Notes: a model not told the origin generated them from the sequence alone. Counted from the stretch's first letter, positions 40,078 through 47,008 are shown. The stretch is 64,000 nucleotides of DNA from Planctomycetales bacterium ZRK34 (GCA_014873095.1 CP050848.1:4461850-4525849), one strand, 5' to 3'. A program made the numbers and translations.

Positions 40078-40307
40078 AATCAGGCCTAAAGCCTGCCGAA
40101 ACAGACTGTTACGCCGATTCCGACGGCGGCGTTGGTGCGCCAGACGGTGCGCACAGCGACGAAAACGCCCCATATCTTGCCCAGATTCACGCGGCGTTGA
40201 ACACGCTGGACGAAGCCGATCGGGCGGCGATCGCCGAGCACGTCGAGGCGCTGGCGAAGCTGTCGCCGGCCAAGCGTGCGGCCATCCTGACGCTGACCGG
40301 TGAATGA
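40078..40307 (+). CDS. Orphan integrase C-terminal extension, in frame across the att core
   Basis: The frame that runs through the left core encodes WAWEGSN and continues with QSGLKPAETDCYADSDGGVG to a 76-residue tail ending AKLSPAKRAAILTLTGE. There is no start codon with an SD, and an in-frame stop (40038-40040) lies just upstream. The integrase at 43967-45286 reads through the right core in the same frame (WAWEDSN). In the excised circle the two would join, giving an integrase with this tail. The tail is helical with a LDEADRAAIAEHVEALAKL segment. It is therefore not an independent gene when integrated. Confidence 0.6.
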
Positions 40308-40314
40308 CCCCGGA

Positions 40315-40620
40315 TCACACCGCGACCAGATCACCACCTGCGGGTTTACCGACCAGCACCCACGCCAGATAGTGCCCGCTGTCTGGTGTTCGCGGCCCGT
40401 CGATCCACGCGGCAAAGACCTGCCCGTCAACCTTCCAGATTCGCACGTGTGCGCCGGTCACCTCGTCCATCAGATACCACCCGATCGCCTCGTCGCCCTG
40501 TTGTGGCTGGCCTGGCATGTTGTTCAGCGGGGCCGTCGAAGTGGCCATCGGGTCCGTCACCGACCATATCGCGTGATTTTGGCGCGGCGGTCCGACCTTG
40601 ACGGTGTGGTCGTAATTCAT
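40315..40620 (-). CDS. Hypothetical protein
   Basis: A 101-residue soluble protein I do not recognise. It has a Trp-containing beta-rich body (GWYLMDEVTGAHVRIWKVDG and AAWIDGPR), which looks like a small folded domain. The ATG at 40620 lies only seven bases after a TATAAT box (40627-40632 on the minus strand), so the message may be leaderless. It is divergent from the DUF1580 gene and is the only leftward gene of the small element. Confidence 0.55.
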   Translation of the reverse strand: MNYDHTVKVGPPRQNHAIWSVTDPMATSTAPLNNMPGQPQQGDEAIGWYLMDEVTGAHVRIWKVDGQVFAAWIDGPRTPDSGHYLAWVLVGKPAGGDLVAV

Positions 40621-40626
40621 GGGCGG

Positions 40627-40632
40627 ATTATA
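40627..40632 (-). promoter_or_regulatory. -10 box of a probable leaderless promoter
   Basis: TATAAT on the minus strand ends seven bases before the ATG at 40620, so transcription would begin at or beside the start codon. TTCTTA stands 17 bases further upstream as a weak -35. Confidence 0.45.
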
Positions 40633-40676
40633 CCGCGCAAAATTGTGCATAAGAAAAACTCTCGCCATTTTGCGGG

Positions 40677-40682
40677 TATAAT
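40677..40682 (+). promoter_or_regulatory. -10 box for the structured leader and DUF1580 operon
   Basis: TATAAT on the plus strand, about 45 bases from and divergent to the leftward box. No good -35 is seen. A start near 40689 would place the hairpins at 40707-40846 in the leader of the rightward operon. Confidence 0.35.
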
Positions 40683-40688
40683 GGAATC

Positions 40689-40846
40689 GACGGATTAACA
40701 CATCTCGCGGGCGAGTAGCCCGCTACGGAACCCGGCAGAAGCCGGGCCCCCTGAGCAACGCTAGTTTCTCATACGCCCACAGGGCTATCGCTGTACATCT
40801 AGCGTTTCGCGTCTGTGGGCATGGAGCCCATGATGTCCACAGACGC
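40689..40846 (+). ncRNA. Structured RNA leader with two hairpins and a switch-like region over the start codon
   Basis: From the likely transcription start the leader can fold as: hairpin 1, GCGGGC/GCCCGC (40707-40723); hairpin 2, CCCGGC/GCCGGG (40731-40746); then interleaved pairs AACGCTAG (40757-40764) with CTAGCGTT (40799-40806), and GCCCACAG (40775-40782) with CTGTGGGC (40813-40820), which together would form a pseudoknot. The second pair competes with a 10-bp hairpin, GCGTCTGTGG/CCACAGACGC (40809-40846), whose loop holds the SD (GGAG) and start codon. All stems are perfect. No known RNA family is recognised. Confidence 0.55.
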
Positions 40847-41072
40847 AACGAGAAAAACCACACCCGTTCAAATCTCACACGTGCCCAGTCTCGTGCGAGA
40901 AACTACCGGCGTGACGGTCGCTATGCCGACGATCCGCGACTGGATCAGACGCGGAGTTTCTGGCGTCAAACTGCACGTGCAGCGCGTCGGCGGGCGCTAC
41001 TACACGACCGCCAGCGATGTTGAGGATTTTCTGCGGGCGACTGAAAAATGCGAGGTGAGCAATGCCCGCTGA
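40833..41072 (+). CDS. DUF1580-type DNA-binding regulator
   Basis: A 79-residue protein with a winged-helix/MerR-like fold: TIRDWIRRGVSGVKLHVQRV then GGRYYTTASDVEDFLRATE. This matches the planctomycete DUF1580 family, which is related to excisionase/HTH_17 proteins. The ATG at 40833 is chosen because GGAG lies six bases before it; ATGs at 40821 and 40830 are in frame. The start region is inside a hairpin loop. It overlaps the next gene by 11 bases. It probably binds DNA within the element, as regulator or excisionase. Confidence 0.7.
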   Translation: MSTDATRKTTPVQISHVPSLVRETTGVTVAMPTIRDWIRRGVSGVKLHVQRVGGRYYTTASDVEDFLRATEKCEVSNAR

Positions 41073-41307
41073 CCACATCACAATCCGCCCCATCGACGTA
41101 TCGCCCGTCCCCCGCCTGTCGCTGCGCGAAGCCGAGGCCGCCGAGGCGCTGGGCGTGTCGGCGTCATGGCTCAGGCGCGAGGCACTGGCCGGCCGCGTGC
41201 CGTCGGCGCTGGTCGCCGGCGTCCGCCTGTACCCCACGGCTGCGCTGTCCGCCTGGCTGGCCGAGCAGATCGAGCAGATTGAGCAGGCGCAGGCCGCCGA
41301 GCAATGA
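41062..41307 (+). CDS. AlpA/excisionase-like helix-turn-helix protein
   Basis: An 81-residue protein with a HTH of the HTH_17/AlpA type: LSLREAEAAEALGVSASWLR is the helix pair and YPTAALSAWLAEQIE the C-terminal strand and helix. AlpA proteins activate excision or early genes in P4-like and PICI satellites. It is translationally coupled to the DUF1580 gene (11-base overlap) and precedes the replication gene. Confidence 0.72.
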   Translation: MPADHITIRPIDVSPVPRLSLREAEAAEALGVSASWLRREALAGRVPSALVAGVRLYPTAALSAWLAEQIEQIEQAQAAEQ

Positions 41308-41371
41308 CCCATTGAAACAAGCCCGCCGCGTAAAGTCTGGCTGATAGCGCGCGACGGGTCGGAGTAATGCG

Positions 41372-42463
41372 ATGGCACGGAAGCTATCCGATAGCTTAGA
41401 CGATAAGTGGCCGGGGTTGGCCGTCGCTTTCGTGGCGATGATTGAACTCGGCATCTGGCGAGAGCTGACGCCATCCGAGCAAGCCATCTGGCCGGTGTTG
41501 GCAAAGTGGATGCCGAATGACGGCAGGACGTTCTACCGCAGCGGCGCGGACATCGCCGCAGACTCTGGCATCAACCGGGCCCGAGTGTGGCCGGCGGTCG
41601 ATCGGCTGGTGGAGCGTCGCCTGATGGATCGAGTGAGGCGGGGCGGATCGTCACGCGGCGGCAAGCGTGAGGCCAACACTTATCGCATGTTGCGACCGGT
41701 CGCGCAATGTAACCGGTCGCAATACCGAGGCGCGACTGGTCGCAATAGTGAGACGGGTACTGGTCGCAATACCGAGGCGGGTACTGGTCGCAATACCGAG
41801 ACACCAGCAACAAAACAAAGCTCAAAGAATACTCACAACAGCAGCAAAGGCGCTGCTGCTGATGGCGCTGCGCTCTCTTGCCCGGAGGCGGAGCCGGACG
41901 CCGAGGCCCGGCGCGTCGCCGGTGTTCGAGCGGCGCTGGCGGGGCACGGAATCAAGACCCCAAAGACCGTCGACAGGTTGGTCGTCATACCCGGGCTCAC
42001 CCGCCAGACGATCGACCGGCTGGCGGCAGACGCCAAAGAGCGCGCCACGACCAACCCCGCCGGATTGCTGGTGACGCTGATCGAGGCGGGCGGCTGGCGG
42101 AGCACCGGGGCGACCGCGCCGGCACCGCAAAAGATTCCCGAGTCGGTGCAGAGGGTCGCGCAACTCCGCGCCGAAGCGGCGGAGTATTCGAAATTCGAAA
42201 ATGAAATAGAACGTTGGCAATTCAGCCTCTCCGAAACCGACTACCCGAAGGCAAAGGAGCTTTCGGGCGTGGATATGGCACGCTGGGCCAAACTGTCACC
42301 GCCCGAGAAATATCGCGCGTGGAAGAATCGACCGCCGATGGCAGAAGACTACGCGCGTGGGCCGACCACGTTCGTGCCGAAGGCCGACTATCCGATCAAC
42401 ACTGACGCGGCAAAAGCTCGCATCCGCGAGCAGGCGGCGGCGCTGAAGGCGGGCAAAGCGTGA
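41372..42463 (+). CDS. Replication-initiator-like protein with internal iterons
   Basis: A 363-residue protein. Residues 20-105 look like a winged helix (LTPSEQAIWPVLAKWM, then GADIAADSGINRARVWPAVD), similar to the N-termini of plasmid and phage replication initiators. Residues about 108-140 are a low-complexity repeat (TGRNTEAGTGRNTE), encoded by a tandem DNA repeat. The C-terminal half is alpha-helical and charged, without a recognised helicase or primase motif. SD GGAG lies seven bases before the ATG. A repeat array inside an initiator gene recalls the lambda O gene, where the origin lies within the coding sequence. Confidence 0.6.
   Translation: MARKLSDSLDDKWPGLAVAFVAMIELGIWRELTPSEQAIWPVLAKWMPNDGRTFYRSGADIAADSGINRARVWPAVDRLVERRLMDRVRRGGSSRGGKREANTYRMLRPVAQCNRSQYRGATGRNSETGTGRNTEAGTGRNTETPATKQSSKNTHNSSKGAAADGAALSCPEAEPDAEARRVAGVRAALAGHGIKTPKTVDRLVVIPGLTRQTIDRLAADAKERATTNPAGLLVTLIEAGGWRSTGATAPAPQKIPESVQRVAQLRAEAAEYSKFENEIERWQFSLSETDYPKAKELSGVDMARWAKLSPPEKYRAWKNRPPMAEDYARGPTTFVPKADYPINTDAAKARIREQAAALKAGKA
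41695..41806. repeat. Iteron-like tandem repeats inside the rep-like gene
   Basis: Five units of the pattern AC(C/T)GGTCGC(G)CAAT start at 41695, 41712, 41735, 41759 and 41783. The last four are spaced 23, 24 and 24 bases apart, about two helical turns. The units share ACTGGTCGCAATACCGAG. Spacing near a whole number of helical turns fits repeated binding sites for one protein, such as origin iterons. Confidence 0.65.
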
Positions 42464-42579
42464 CGAGGGCGACGAAGCGATCCAGATCGACGACGATCAC
42501 GCTGCCCACCGTGGGCCGGACGATCGCACCCGCGCAGGAGATTTACGTTGTACAGCCGCCGCGATCCGCGACGCATTAG
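42460..42579 (+). CDS. Very small basic protein
   Basis: A 39-residue frame starting with a GTG that overlaps the stop of the rep-like gene (GTGA). It is Arg/Thr-rich at the start and ends PPRSATH. Its tight coupling supports translation, but no family or function can be given. Confidence 0.35.
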   Translation: MTRATKRSRSTTITLPTVGRTIAPAQEIYVVQPPRSATH

Positions 42580-42589
42580 GGACTGACGA

Positions 42590-42829
42590 ATGAATCTTGA
42601 ACACCCCCCGACAAAATTCGCCCCGCCCGAGGCCGTCGAGGCGCAGCGCGTCGCGCTGAACGCCGACATCGCGCAGCTCAACGCCGACCGCGAAAATCTC
42701 GATCGTCTGCGGGCCGAGCTTGCCGGCGACATCGGCGGCGACGATGGATGGGAAGCCCGCGCCCGCGACTTGAAAGCCGCGCGGATTCGGCTGGTGCAAC
42801 GTGAAGTCGCCAAACTCCCCGAGAAATGA
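42590..42829 (+). CDS. Small coiled-coil protein
   Basis: A 79-residue protein, nearly all alpha-helical with heptad-like spacing in residues 15-50 (VALNADIAQLNADRENLDRL). No domain recognised. It is one of a row of tiny, tightly packed genes between the rep-like gene and the integrase. Confidence 0.5.
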   Translation: MNLEHPPTKFAPPEAVEAQRVALNADIAQLNADRENLDRLRAELAGDIGGDDGWEARARDLKAARIRLVQREVAKLPEK

Positions 42830-42836
42830 GCACCCA

Positions 42837-42983
42837 ATGAACAAAGCCGAAAAACGCGCCGCCGAACTCCAGCAGCAGGCGAAGGCCACCGCCCAGACGC
42901 CAGCCGCGAAACAGCCGCCGACGCCCCCGACGCCGGGCACGCGCGCCCGGTCGATCCAGAGGCGAATCAAGCGTGATGGTTGA
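42837..42983 (+). CDS. Very small Ala/Pro/Arg-rich protein
   Basis: 48 residues: a short helix (MNKAEKRAAELQQQ), a Pro-rich linker and a basic tail (RARSIQRRIKRDG). Starts seven bases after the previous gene. Unknown function; the basic tail suggests nucleic-acid contact. Confidence 0.45.
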   Translation: MNKAEKRAAELQQQAKATAQTPAAKQPPTPPTPGTRARSIQRRIKRDG

Positions 42984-43176
42984 ACGGTTCACGATCACCG
43001 TCGAACACCCCGGCGAACGTGACGCCGCGACGCTTGCCTTGCGGCTGGCCCTGAAAGACCTGCTGAGGCGTCATCACCTGCGGGCGGTCGGAGTGTCCCC
43101 CGCCGGCACGGACGCCGCACGAGCGATGCAGCGGCAACGGAGAATCCACGAGGCAACCACCGATGGCGAACGGTAG
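42976..43176 (+). CDS. Small hypothetical protein
   Basis: 66 residues with a beta-strand start (MVERFTITVEHPG) and a helix (DAATLALRLALKDLLRRHHL). The ATG at 42976 overlaps the end of the previous gene by eight bases. Family not recognised. Confidence 0.45.
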   Translation: MVERFTITVEHPGERDAATLALRLALKDLLRRHHLRAVGVSPAGTDAARAMQRQRRIHEATTDGER

Positions 43177-43462
43177 TAACGGACATGACCAACGTGGCCG
43201 GTTCACCGTCGGCAACAAGGCCGCCGTCGGCCGGCGGACACGTCACGCCGAACGGGTCGGCAAGCTGCGCGATGAACTGTTGGATGCCATCACCCCCGAG
43301 GCAATCCGCAAGGCGATCACGGCGCTGATCCGCGAGGCGGAGTCGGGCAACGTCGCCGCGATCCGTGAACTACTCGACCGGGCCGTCGGCAAGCCGATCG
43401 AAGCCGATTTACTCGAACGTCTTGAATCGTTGGAAACCGCGATCGCGGAGCGAAAGCCATGA
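43163..43462 (+). CDS. DUF5681-like / terminase-small-subunit-like protein
   Basis: A 99-residue basic helical protein. It starts with DQRGRFTVGNKAAVGRR, the DUF5681 opening, and contains LIREAESGNVAAIRELLDRA followed by VGKPIEADLL. This segment is common to DUF5681 proteins and to phage terminase small subunits (KAKxGDxxAxxxLLDRxxGKP). In a satellite such a protein could redirect packaging. It overlaps both neighbours, so the run is one operon. Confidence 0.55.
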   Translation: MANGSNGHDQRGRFTVGNKAAVGRRTRHAERVGKLRDELLDAITPEAIRKAITALIREAESGNVAAIRELLDRAVGKPIEADLLERLESLETAIAERKP

Positions 43463-43692
43463 CACATCGCCATCGTCTGACCCGTCTTGAAGCGAAGCTG
43501 AGCGCCGAACACCCTCAGGCACGCGGCGGCGGGCTGGTCATCCCTATCGAAGCGTTCGACGATCCCGCCAAGCTGGCGGTCGCCATCGCCGAGGCCGCAG
43601 GCGACCGCCCGGGACCGTTTCTGGTCACGCCGCAGCCGGCGCGGTCGGCCGAAGAATGGTCAGCGATCGCCCAAGCGAGCGCCCGAGAATAA
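43459..43692 (+). CDS. Small hypothetical protein
   Basis: A 77-residue acidic protein (LVIPIEAFDDPAKLAVAIAE in the middle). It overlaps the previous gene by four bases (ATGA) and is the last of the small-gene run. No family recognised. Confidence 0.45.
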   Translation: MTHRHRLTRLEAKLSAEHPQARGGGLVIPIEAFDDPAKLAVAIAEAAGDRPGPFLVTPQPARSAEEWSAIAQASARE

Positions 43693-43716
43693 TCCGCTGA
43701 ATCTCAAAGATAGTTG

Positions 43717-43722
43717 TTGACA
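43717..43722 (+). promoter_or_regulatory. Possible -35 box for the HTH-int pair
   Basis: TTGACA lies within GTTGTTGACAACTGGCAAC, a region with GTTG/CAAC half-sites that could be an operator. The matching -10 at 17-20 bases (GATGAT or GATATT) is weak. Confidence 0.3.
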
Positions 43723-43740
43723 ACTGGCAACATATCGCCG

Positions 43741-43959
43741 ATGATATTCAGCATGGAAAGCCGACTACTGCAAGCGATCATCGAAACAATTCCATCGGAC
43801 GACCGCAGTTTGCGGGCGATCGCGGATGAGGCGGGCGTGAACGTGTCGGCCCTGTCGCGGCTGGTCGCTGGCGAGCGCGGCCTGAGCATTGAAGCGGCGG
43901 AAGCCGTCGCCGGCGTTTTAGGAATCCGATTCACAATTCGAATCCCCAAGCGAAAGTGA
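43741..43959 (+). CDS. XRE-type helix-turn-helix regulator
   Basis: A 72-residue protein that is essentially one lambda-repressor-like HTH: LRAIADEAGVNVSALSRLVA is the helix pair, followed by GLSIEAAEAVAGVLGI. ATGs at 43741 and 43753 are both possible; a TTG further upstream is less likely. A TTGACA box lies at 43717-43722. It sits just before the integrase and may repress the element's rightward operon or int. Confidence 0.7.
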   Translation: MIFSMESRLLQAIIETIPSDDRSLRAIADEAGVNVSALSRLVAGERGLSIEAAEAVAGVLGIRFTIRIPKRK

Positions 43960-43966
43960 GTCTGCC

Positions 43967-45286
43967 ATGTCAAGCGTCAGCAGCGATAAGAGCGGCAATC
44001 GTACAATCTACGTGTCCGGCGCTGATCGCCGTCGGCGACCGATTCGGTTGGGCAAATGCAGCTTGAAAGACGCTCGGATCGTACAGGGCTACGTCGATGA
44101 TCTGGAGCGGGCCGCGAACCACAACGGGACACCATCGGAGAAGACCGCTACATGGTTGGCCGACATCGGTGACGACCTGCGGGAGAAGTTGGCGCGGGCT
44201 GGACTGGTGGCGCAGCGCGGATCGGTGCGGCTGGGCGCGTTCATCGACAGCTATATCGACCGCCGCAAGGGGACGATGAAGCCGGCGACGTTGGTTCGAG
44301 TGAAACAGGCTCGGACCCACCTCGTTGGCTATCTCGGTGAAAACAAACCGCTGGCGTCGGTGACGGCCGGCGATGCTGAGGACTACCGGGCGCACCTGTT
44401 GGACACCGAAAAGGGCAAGGGGATGGCCGAGGCCACGACGCGCCGGAATTGCGGATACGCTTCGACGTGGTTTCGCTATGCGATCAAACACGGGCATCTT
44501 CGTCAGAATCCATTCGCCGACGTGCCGACGGCCGCGATGAGCAACACCGACCGCCAGCGCTACATCAGCGACGAAGATGCCCGCAAAGTATCGGCGAAGC
44601 TGCCGGACGCTGAATGGCGGCTGCTGTTCGCCTTGGCCCGCTACGGCGGCCTGCGGACGCCGAGCGAATCGGCGGCGCTGACGTGGGCGGATGTGGATTG
44701 GGAGAATCGCCGGCTGGTCATTCACTCGCCGAAGACCGAACGCCACGACGGCCACGATAAGCGCGTGATTCCACTGTTCGCTGAGATCGAAGCGCCGCTG
44801 CGGGAAGTGTTCGAGAAAGCCGCTGAGGGGGCGTTACACGTCTTGCCGTTTCTGCGGACCCGGACGGCGGCCTCGCTGCGTAAACCGCTGGAGAAAGCCA
44901 TCACGGCGGCGGGATTGAATGTCTGGCCTCGTTTGTGGCACAACCTGCGAGCGTCACGTCAGACGGAACTTGAGGAACGCCACCCGTCGCACGTCGTCTG
45001 CACGTGGCTGGGTAACAGTGAAAGCGTTGCGCGGGCGCACTACTTGCAGGTGCGAGACAGCGACTACGACAAGGCGCTGGAGAATGTGGTGCGCCAGACG
45101 GTGCGCGCAGTAGCGACAGACGCCGCTAATGCTCGCCAAGGCGAAGGGGATGATTCACGGGAACTCGCCAATAAGCGGCAAAAAACGCTAAGTACCGCTA
45201 CTGGCGAGACTTCCAAGTGGGCCTGGGAGGACTCGAACCTCCGACCTCACCCTTATCAGACTGGCAGACCATTGATTTTGAGCTAG
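43967..45286 (+). CDS. Tyrosine-recombinase integrase, reading through the att core
   Basis: A 439-residue site-specific recombinase. Residues about 85-190 are the SAM-like core-binding domain; the catalytic domain has R230 (GGLRTPSE), a Lys in the SPKTE hairpin, H325-x-x-R328 (WHNLRASR), W347 in the place of the second His, and the nucleophile Y359 (AHYLQV). The last 20 residues (WAWEDSNLRPHPYQTGRP) are encoded by the tRNA-like att core and the flanking DNA beyond, so the true C-terminus depends on what lies past the core. It begins seven bases after the HTH gene. Confidence 0.88.
   Translation: MSSVSSDKSGNRTIYVSGADRRRRPIRLGKCSLKDARIVQGYVDDLERAANHNGTPSEKTATWLADIGDDLREKLARAGLVAQRGSVRLGAFIDSYIDRRKGTMKPATLVRVKQARTHLVGYLGENKPLASVTAGDAEDYRAHLLDTEKGKGMAEATTRRNCGYASTWFRYAIKHGHLRQNPFADVPTAAMSNTDRQRYISDEDARKVSAKLPDAEWRLLFALARYGGLRTPSESAALTWADVDWENRRLVIHSPKTERHDGHDKRVIPLFAEIEAPLREVFEKAAEGALHVLPFLRTRTAASLRKPLEKAITAAGLNVWPRLWHNLRASRQTELEERHPSHVVCTWLGNSESVARAHYLQVRDSDYDKALENVVRQTVRAVATDAANARQGEGDDSRELANKRQKTLSTATGETSKWAWEDSNLRPHPYQTGRPLILS
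45218..45260 (-). other. att core, right copy: 3' half of tRNA-Ile(GAT)
   Basis: On the minus strand these 43 bases read as the second half of a tRNA: anticodon loop CTGATAA (anticodon GAT), GGGTG anticodon-stem strand, variable loop AGGTC, T-arm GGAGG-TTCGAGT-CCTCC and acceptor strand. The 5' half is missing: upstream bases do not pair with GGGTG and no D-arm is present. No CCA is encoded. It is an orphan fragment produced by integration at tRNA-Ile, not a working tRNA. Confidence 0.75.
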
Positions 45287-45298
45287 AAACGTTGATTT

Positions 45299-45370
45299 TA
45301 TCCCATATCACCGGCGTATATGGAGCGGATATGGGATAAATTTATGGGATACAGCGCATATCCCATATCA
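45299..45370. repeat. Repeated TATCCCAT sites right of the att core
   Basis: TATCCCATATCA occurs at 45299-45310 and again exactly 60 bases later at 45359-45370. The inverse, GATATGGGATA, is at 45328-45338, and another ATGGGATAC is at about 45343-45351. They share the GTATCCC core with the repeats at 39928-39986. The block fits arm-type binding sites for an integrase. Confidence 0.55.
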
Positions 45371-45481
45371 GCCCAACGGTAGGGGAGCGGTCTGCAAAAT
45401 CTCCGGCAAGGGCCTTGACGAGCGGTGGATATTTTGGCCCCGTGGTGGGGGTCAATCTACCCCTCTACCGAAAGGTCAATC

Positions 45482-45733
45482 ATGAGGTACATCATCGCCA
45501 TTGTTTGCCCGCCTCTCGCCATCCTCCTAGTCGGTCGTATTCTCGCTGCTCTGATAAATCTGGTCATAGTCGCTGCCGTGTTGGCCCTGGCGATGATGAC
45601 CGGCGGACCAGGCATAGTGGCATGGCTGGCCCCAATCGCTCACGCCTGGTCCGTCATCGGCGATGCCAAGAGCGACAAAAAGGTGCGGAAGATGGAACAA
45701 CGAATCATGAAAAGGCAGCAGGCAGGGCGGTAA
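45482..45733 (+). CDS. Pmp3/YqaE-like small membrane protein
   Basis: An 83-residue protein. Its MRYIIAIVCPPLAILLVGR start, hydrophobic middle and GPGIVAWLAPIAHAW match the two-helix Pmp3/YqaE (UPF0057) proteolipid family. These peptides affect membrane potential in other organisms and are sometimes carried by phages. AAAGG precedes the ATG. The C-terminal 20 residues are basic and cytoplasmic. First gene of the cargo block. Confidence 0.65.
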   Translation: MRYIIAIVCPPLAILLVGRILAALINLVIVAAVLALAMMTGGPGIVAWLAPIAHAWSVIGDAKSDKKVRKMEQRIMKRQQAGR

Positions 45734-45928
45734 GATATTGTTGGTTGACTCTTGGGTAGAGCCGTACAATAATCAAGTAGTCAAGATAGTCGTTGCGGGC
45801 AGGATGCCCACGGCCTGACGTTGGAACAGGTTCGTTCAAGTGCAGGCATAAATAGTACGACTCTTGGCAAGCGATGGAGCGCACATTGGGTTTACCCCAT
45901 TCGCTTACTCGTTTGCCGGAGTCGAAAA

Positions 45929-46192
45929 ATGCCTCTGCCTGAATCTTCAGTTCATCGCCGCAAGTCACTTTTATCCAATCATTCCAACATCTATCGCATA
46001 ATCTCGCCGAGCGAGAGCGACGGTACGTTTTTCAAGACAATGACAAAGCTGTCATTTGTTGGCGGGATTGCGGCTATGTTCATCGGTTACAGTCCTACGG
46101 CGTTTGTATCCTGCACGATGCTGTTCGGAATCATGGCAGGTCATGACCGTCTTTGGCGATTGCTGCGGGCATTCGGCAAGATGATGGGGTAA
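45929..46192 (+). CDS. Small membrane protein, unknown
   Basis: An 87-residue frame, if the ATG at 45929 is used; the open frame extends to 45821. A polar N-terminus leads into one or two hydrophobic helices (LSFVGGIAAMFIGYSPTAFV and the following CTMLFGIMAG). No family recognised, and the start is uncertain. Confidence 0.4.
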   Translation: MPLPESSVHRRKSLLSNHSNIYRIISPSESDGTFFKTMTKLSFVGGIAAMFIGYSPTAFVSCTMLFGIMAGHDRLWRLLRAFGKMMG

Positions 46193-46229
46193 TATGATTG
46201 ACAACACTTCACAAAGCTAGAGGTTGTCG

Positions 46230-46934
46230 ATGAGCAATTTGTTTATAGATGTCGTCTCTCATCCCGTTGTTGTTGGGTCGGCTGGCTTCATCATCGGGAA
46301 GTATTACGACAAACTGCTTGGGCGACATTTTCGATTTACTGGAAGGCTTGAGGCCAGATGTCTTGGGCTCTCGACGGTGCAAACAGAACCTGACGAACCA
46401 AGACCCATTAACTATGACTTTGTTTTTGGCGAGCCATATCTACGGGATATGCGGCATGAGTTTGCAGTGGAATTCTTCAATGCGGCAGATGAGTCAATCA
46501 CGCTGGGCGATGTGAAGGTGGAATTCGTTAATGGCAAGATACGGTTGGGGCAGTACGACATTAAATGGGATGGCGGGCAAGTTAGGCGTCCTCCAGATGA
46601 TGGGTGGGAGGATGTTTCAACTCTTACTATTCCATCTAGGAGGCCGAGCTATTTTCGGTTCCTACTTAACGATGGATTTATTGCAAAGATGCAGGATGTT
46701 AAAGGGACAATGCATGAGGTTAGAGTTGCAATGTGGGACGCCACAGCATTCTATCTTGTGGCTCGACAGTTAGAGACAAATCGCTCAATGCGCCTGTTGT
46801 TGTCTGATGATATGCGTGACTTGAGACGTTGGAAAAAGGATGTGAATTTTGACGAAGACTATGAGTTCATGAAAGAGCTTACGATGGATGGGTGGCAGAA
46901 TGTCGAACGAGTAGAGAAAGTAGAAGGCTCTTAA
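46230..46934 (+). CDS. Hypothetical protein with N-terminal membrane segment
   Basis: A 234-residue protein. AGAGG lies six bases before the ATG. A hydrophobic N-terminus (residues about 8-27) could anchor it; the rest is soluble, mixed alpha/beta with several Trp and acidic patches (NFDEDYEFMKELTMDGWQNV near the end). Unknown family. It is immediately upstream of the TIR gene, in the same A/T-rich block, and may work with it. Confidence 0.6.
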   Translation: MSNLFIDVVSHPVVVGSAGFIIGKYYDKLLGRHFRFTGRLEARCLGLSTVQTEPDEPRPINYDFVFGEPYLRDMRHEFAVEFFNAADESITLGDVKVEFVNGKIRLGQYDIKWDGGQVRRPPDDGWEDVSTLTIPSRRPSYFRFLLNDGFIAKMQDVKGTMHEVRVAMWDATAFYLVARQLETNRSMRLLLSDDMRDLRRWKKDVNFDEDYEFMKELTMDGWQNVERVEKVEGS

Positions 46935-47008
46935 TCCAAGACGAATCTGTTGACAGTTGTGCAGACCTTCGATGAGCGGTACGCTATCGCAATATTTCGG
47001 AGGTCATC

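Larger units (their letters stand above)
40056..45240 (+). mobile_element. Small integrative element (satellite-like), bounded by tRNA-Ile core repeats
   Basis: About 5.2 kb between two direct core repeats. It holds, left to right, one leftward hypothetical gene, a structured leader, a DUF1580 regulator, an AlpA-like protein, a replication-initiator-like protein with internal iterons, several tiny genes, a terminase-small-subunit-like protein, an XRE-type repressor candidate and an integrase that overlaps the right core. An int, alpA, rep and terS set is the gene content of phage-inducible chromosomal islands. No capsid or tail genes are inside. Confidence 0.65.

Noticed and set aside
45218..45260. 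Functional tRNA-Ile gene
   Set aside because: Only the 3' half is present; the D-arm, 5' acceptor strand and half of the anticodon stem are missing.
43967..45286. This integrase as the integrase of the prophage to its right
   Set aside because: The gene lies left of the core it overlaps, so it belongs to the element between the two cores. The prophage should carry its own, beyond the window.
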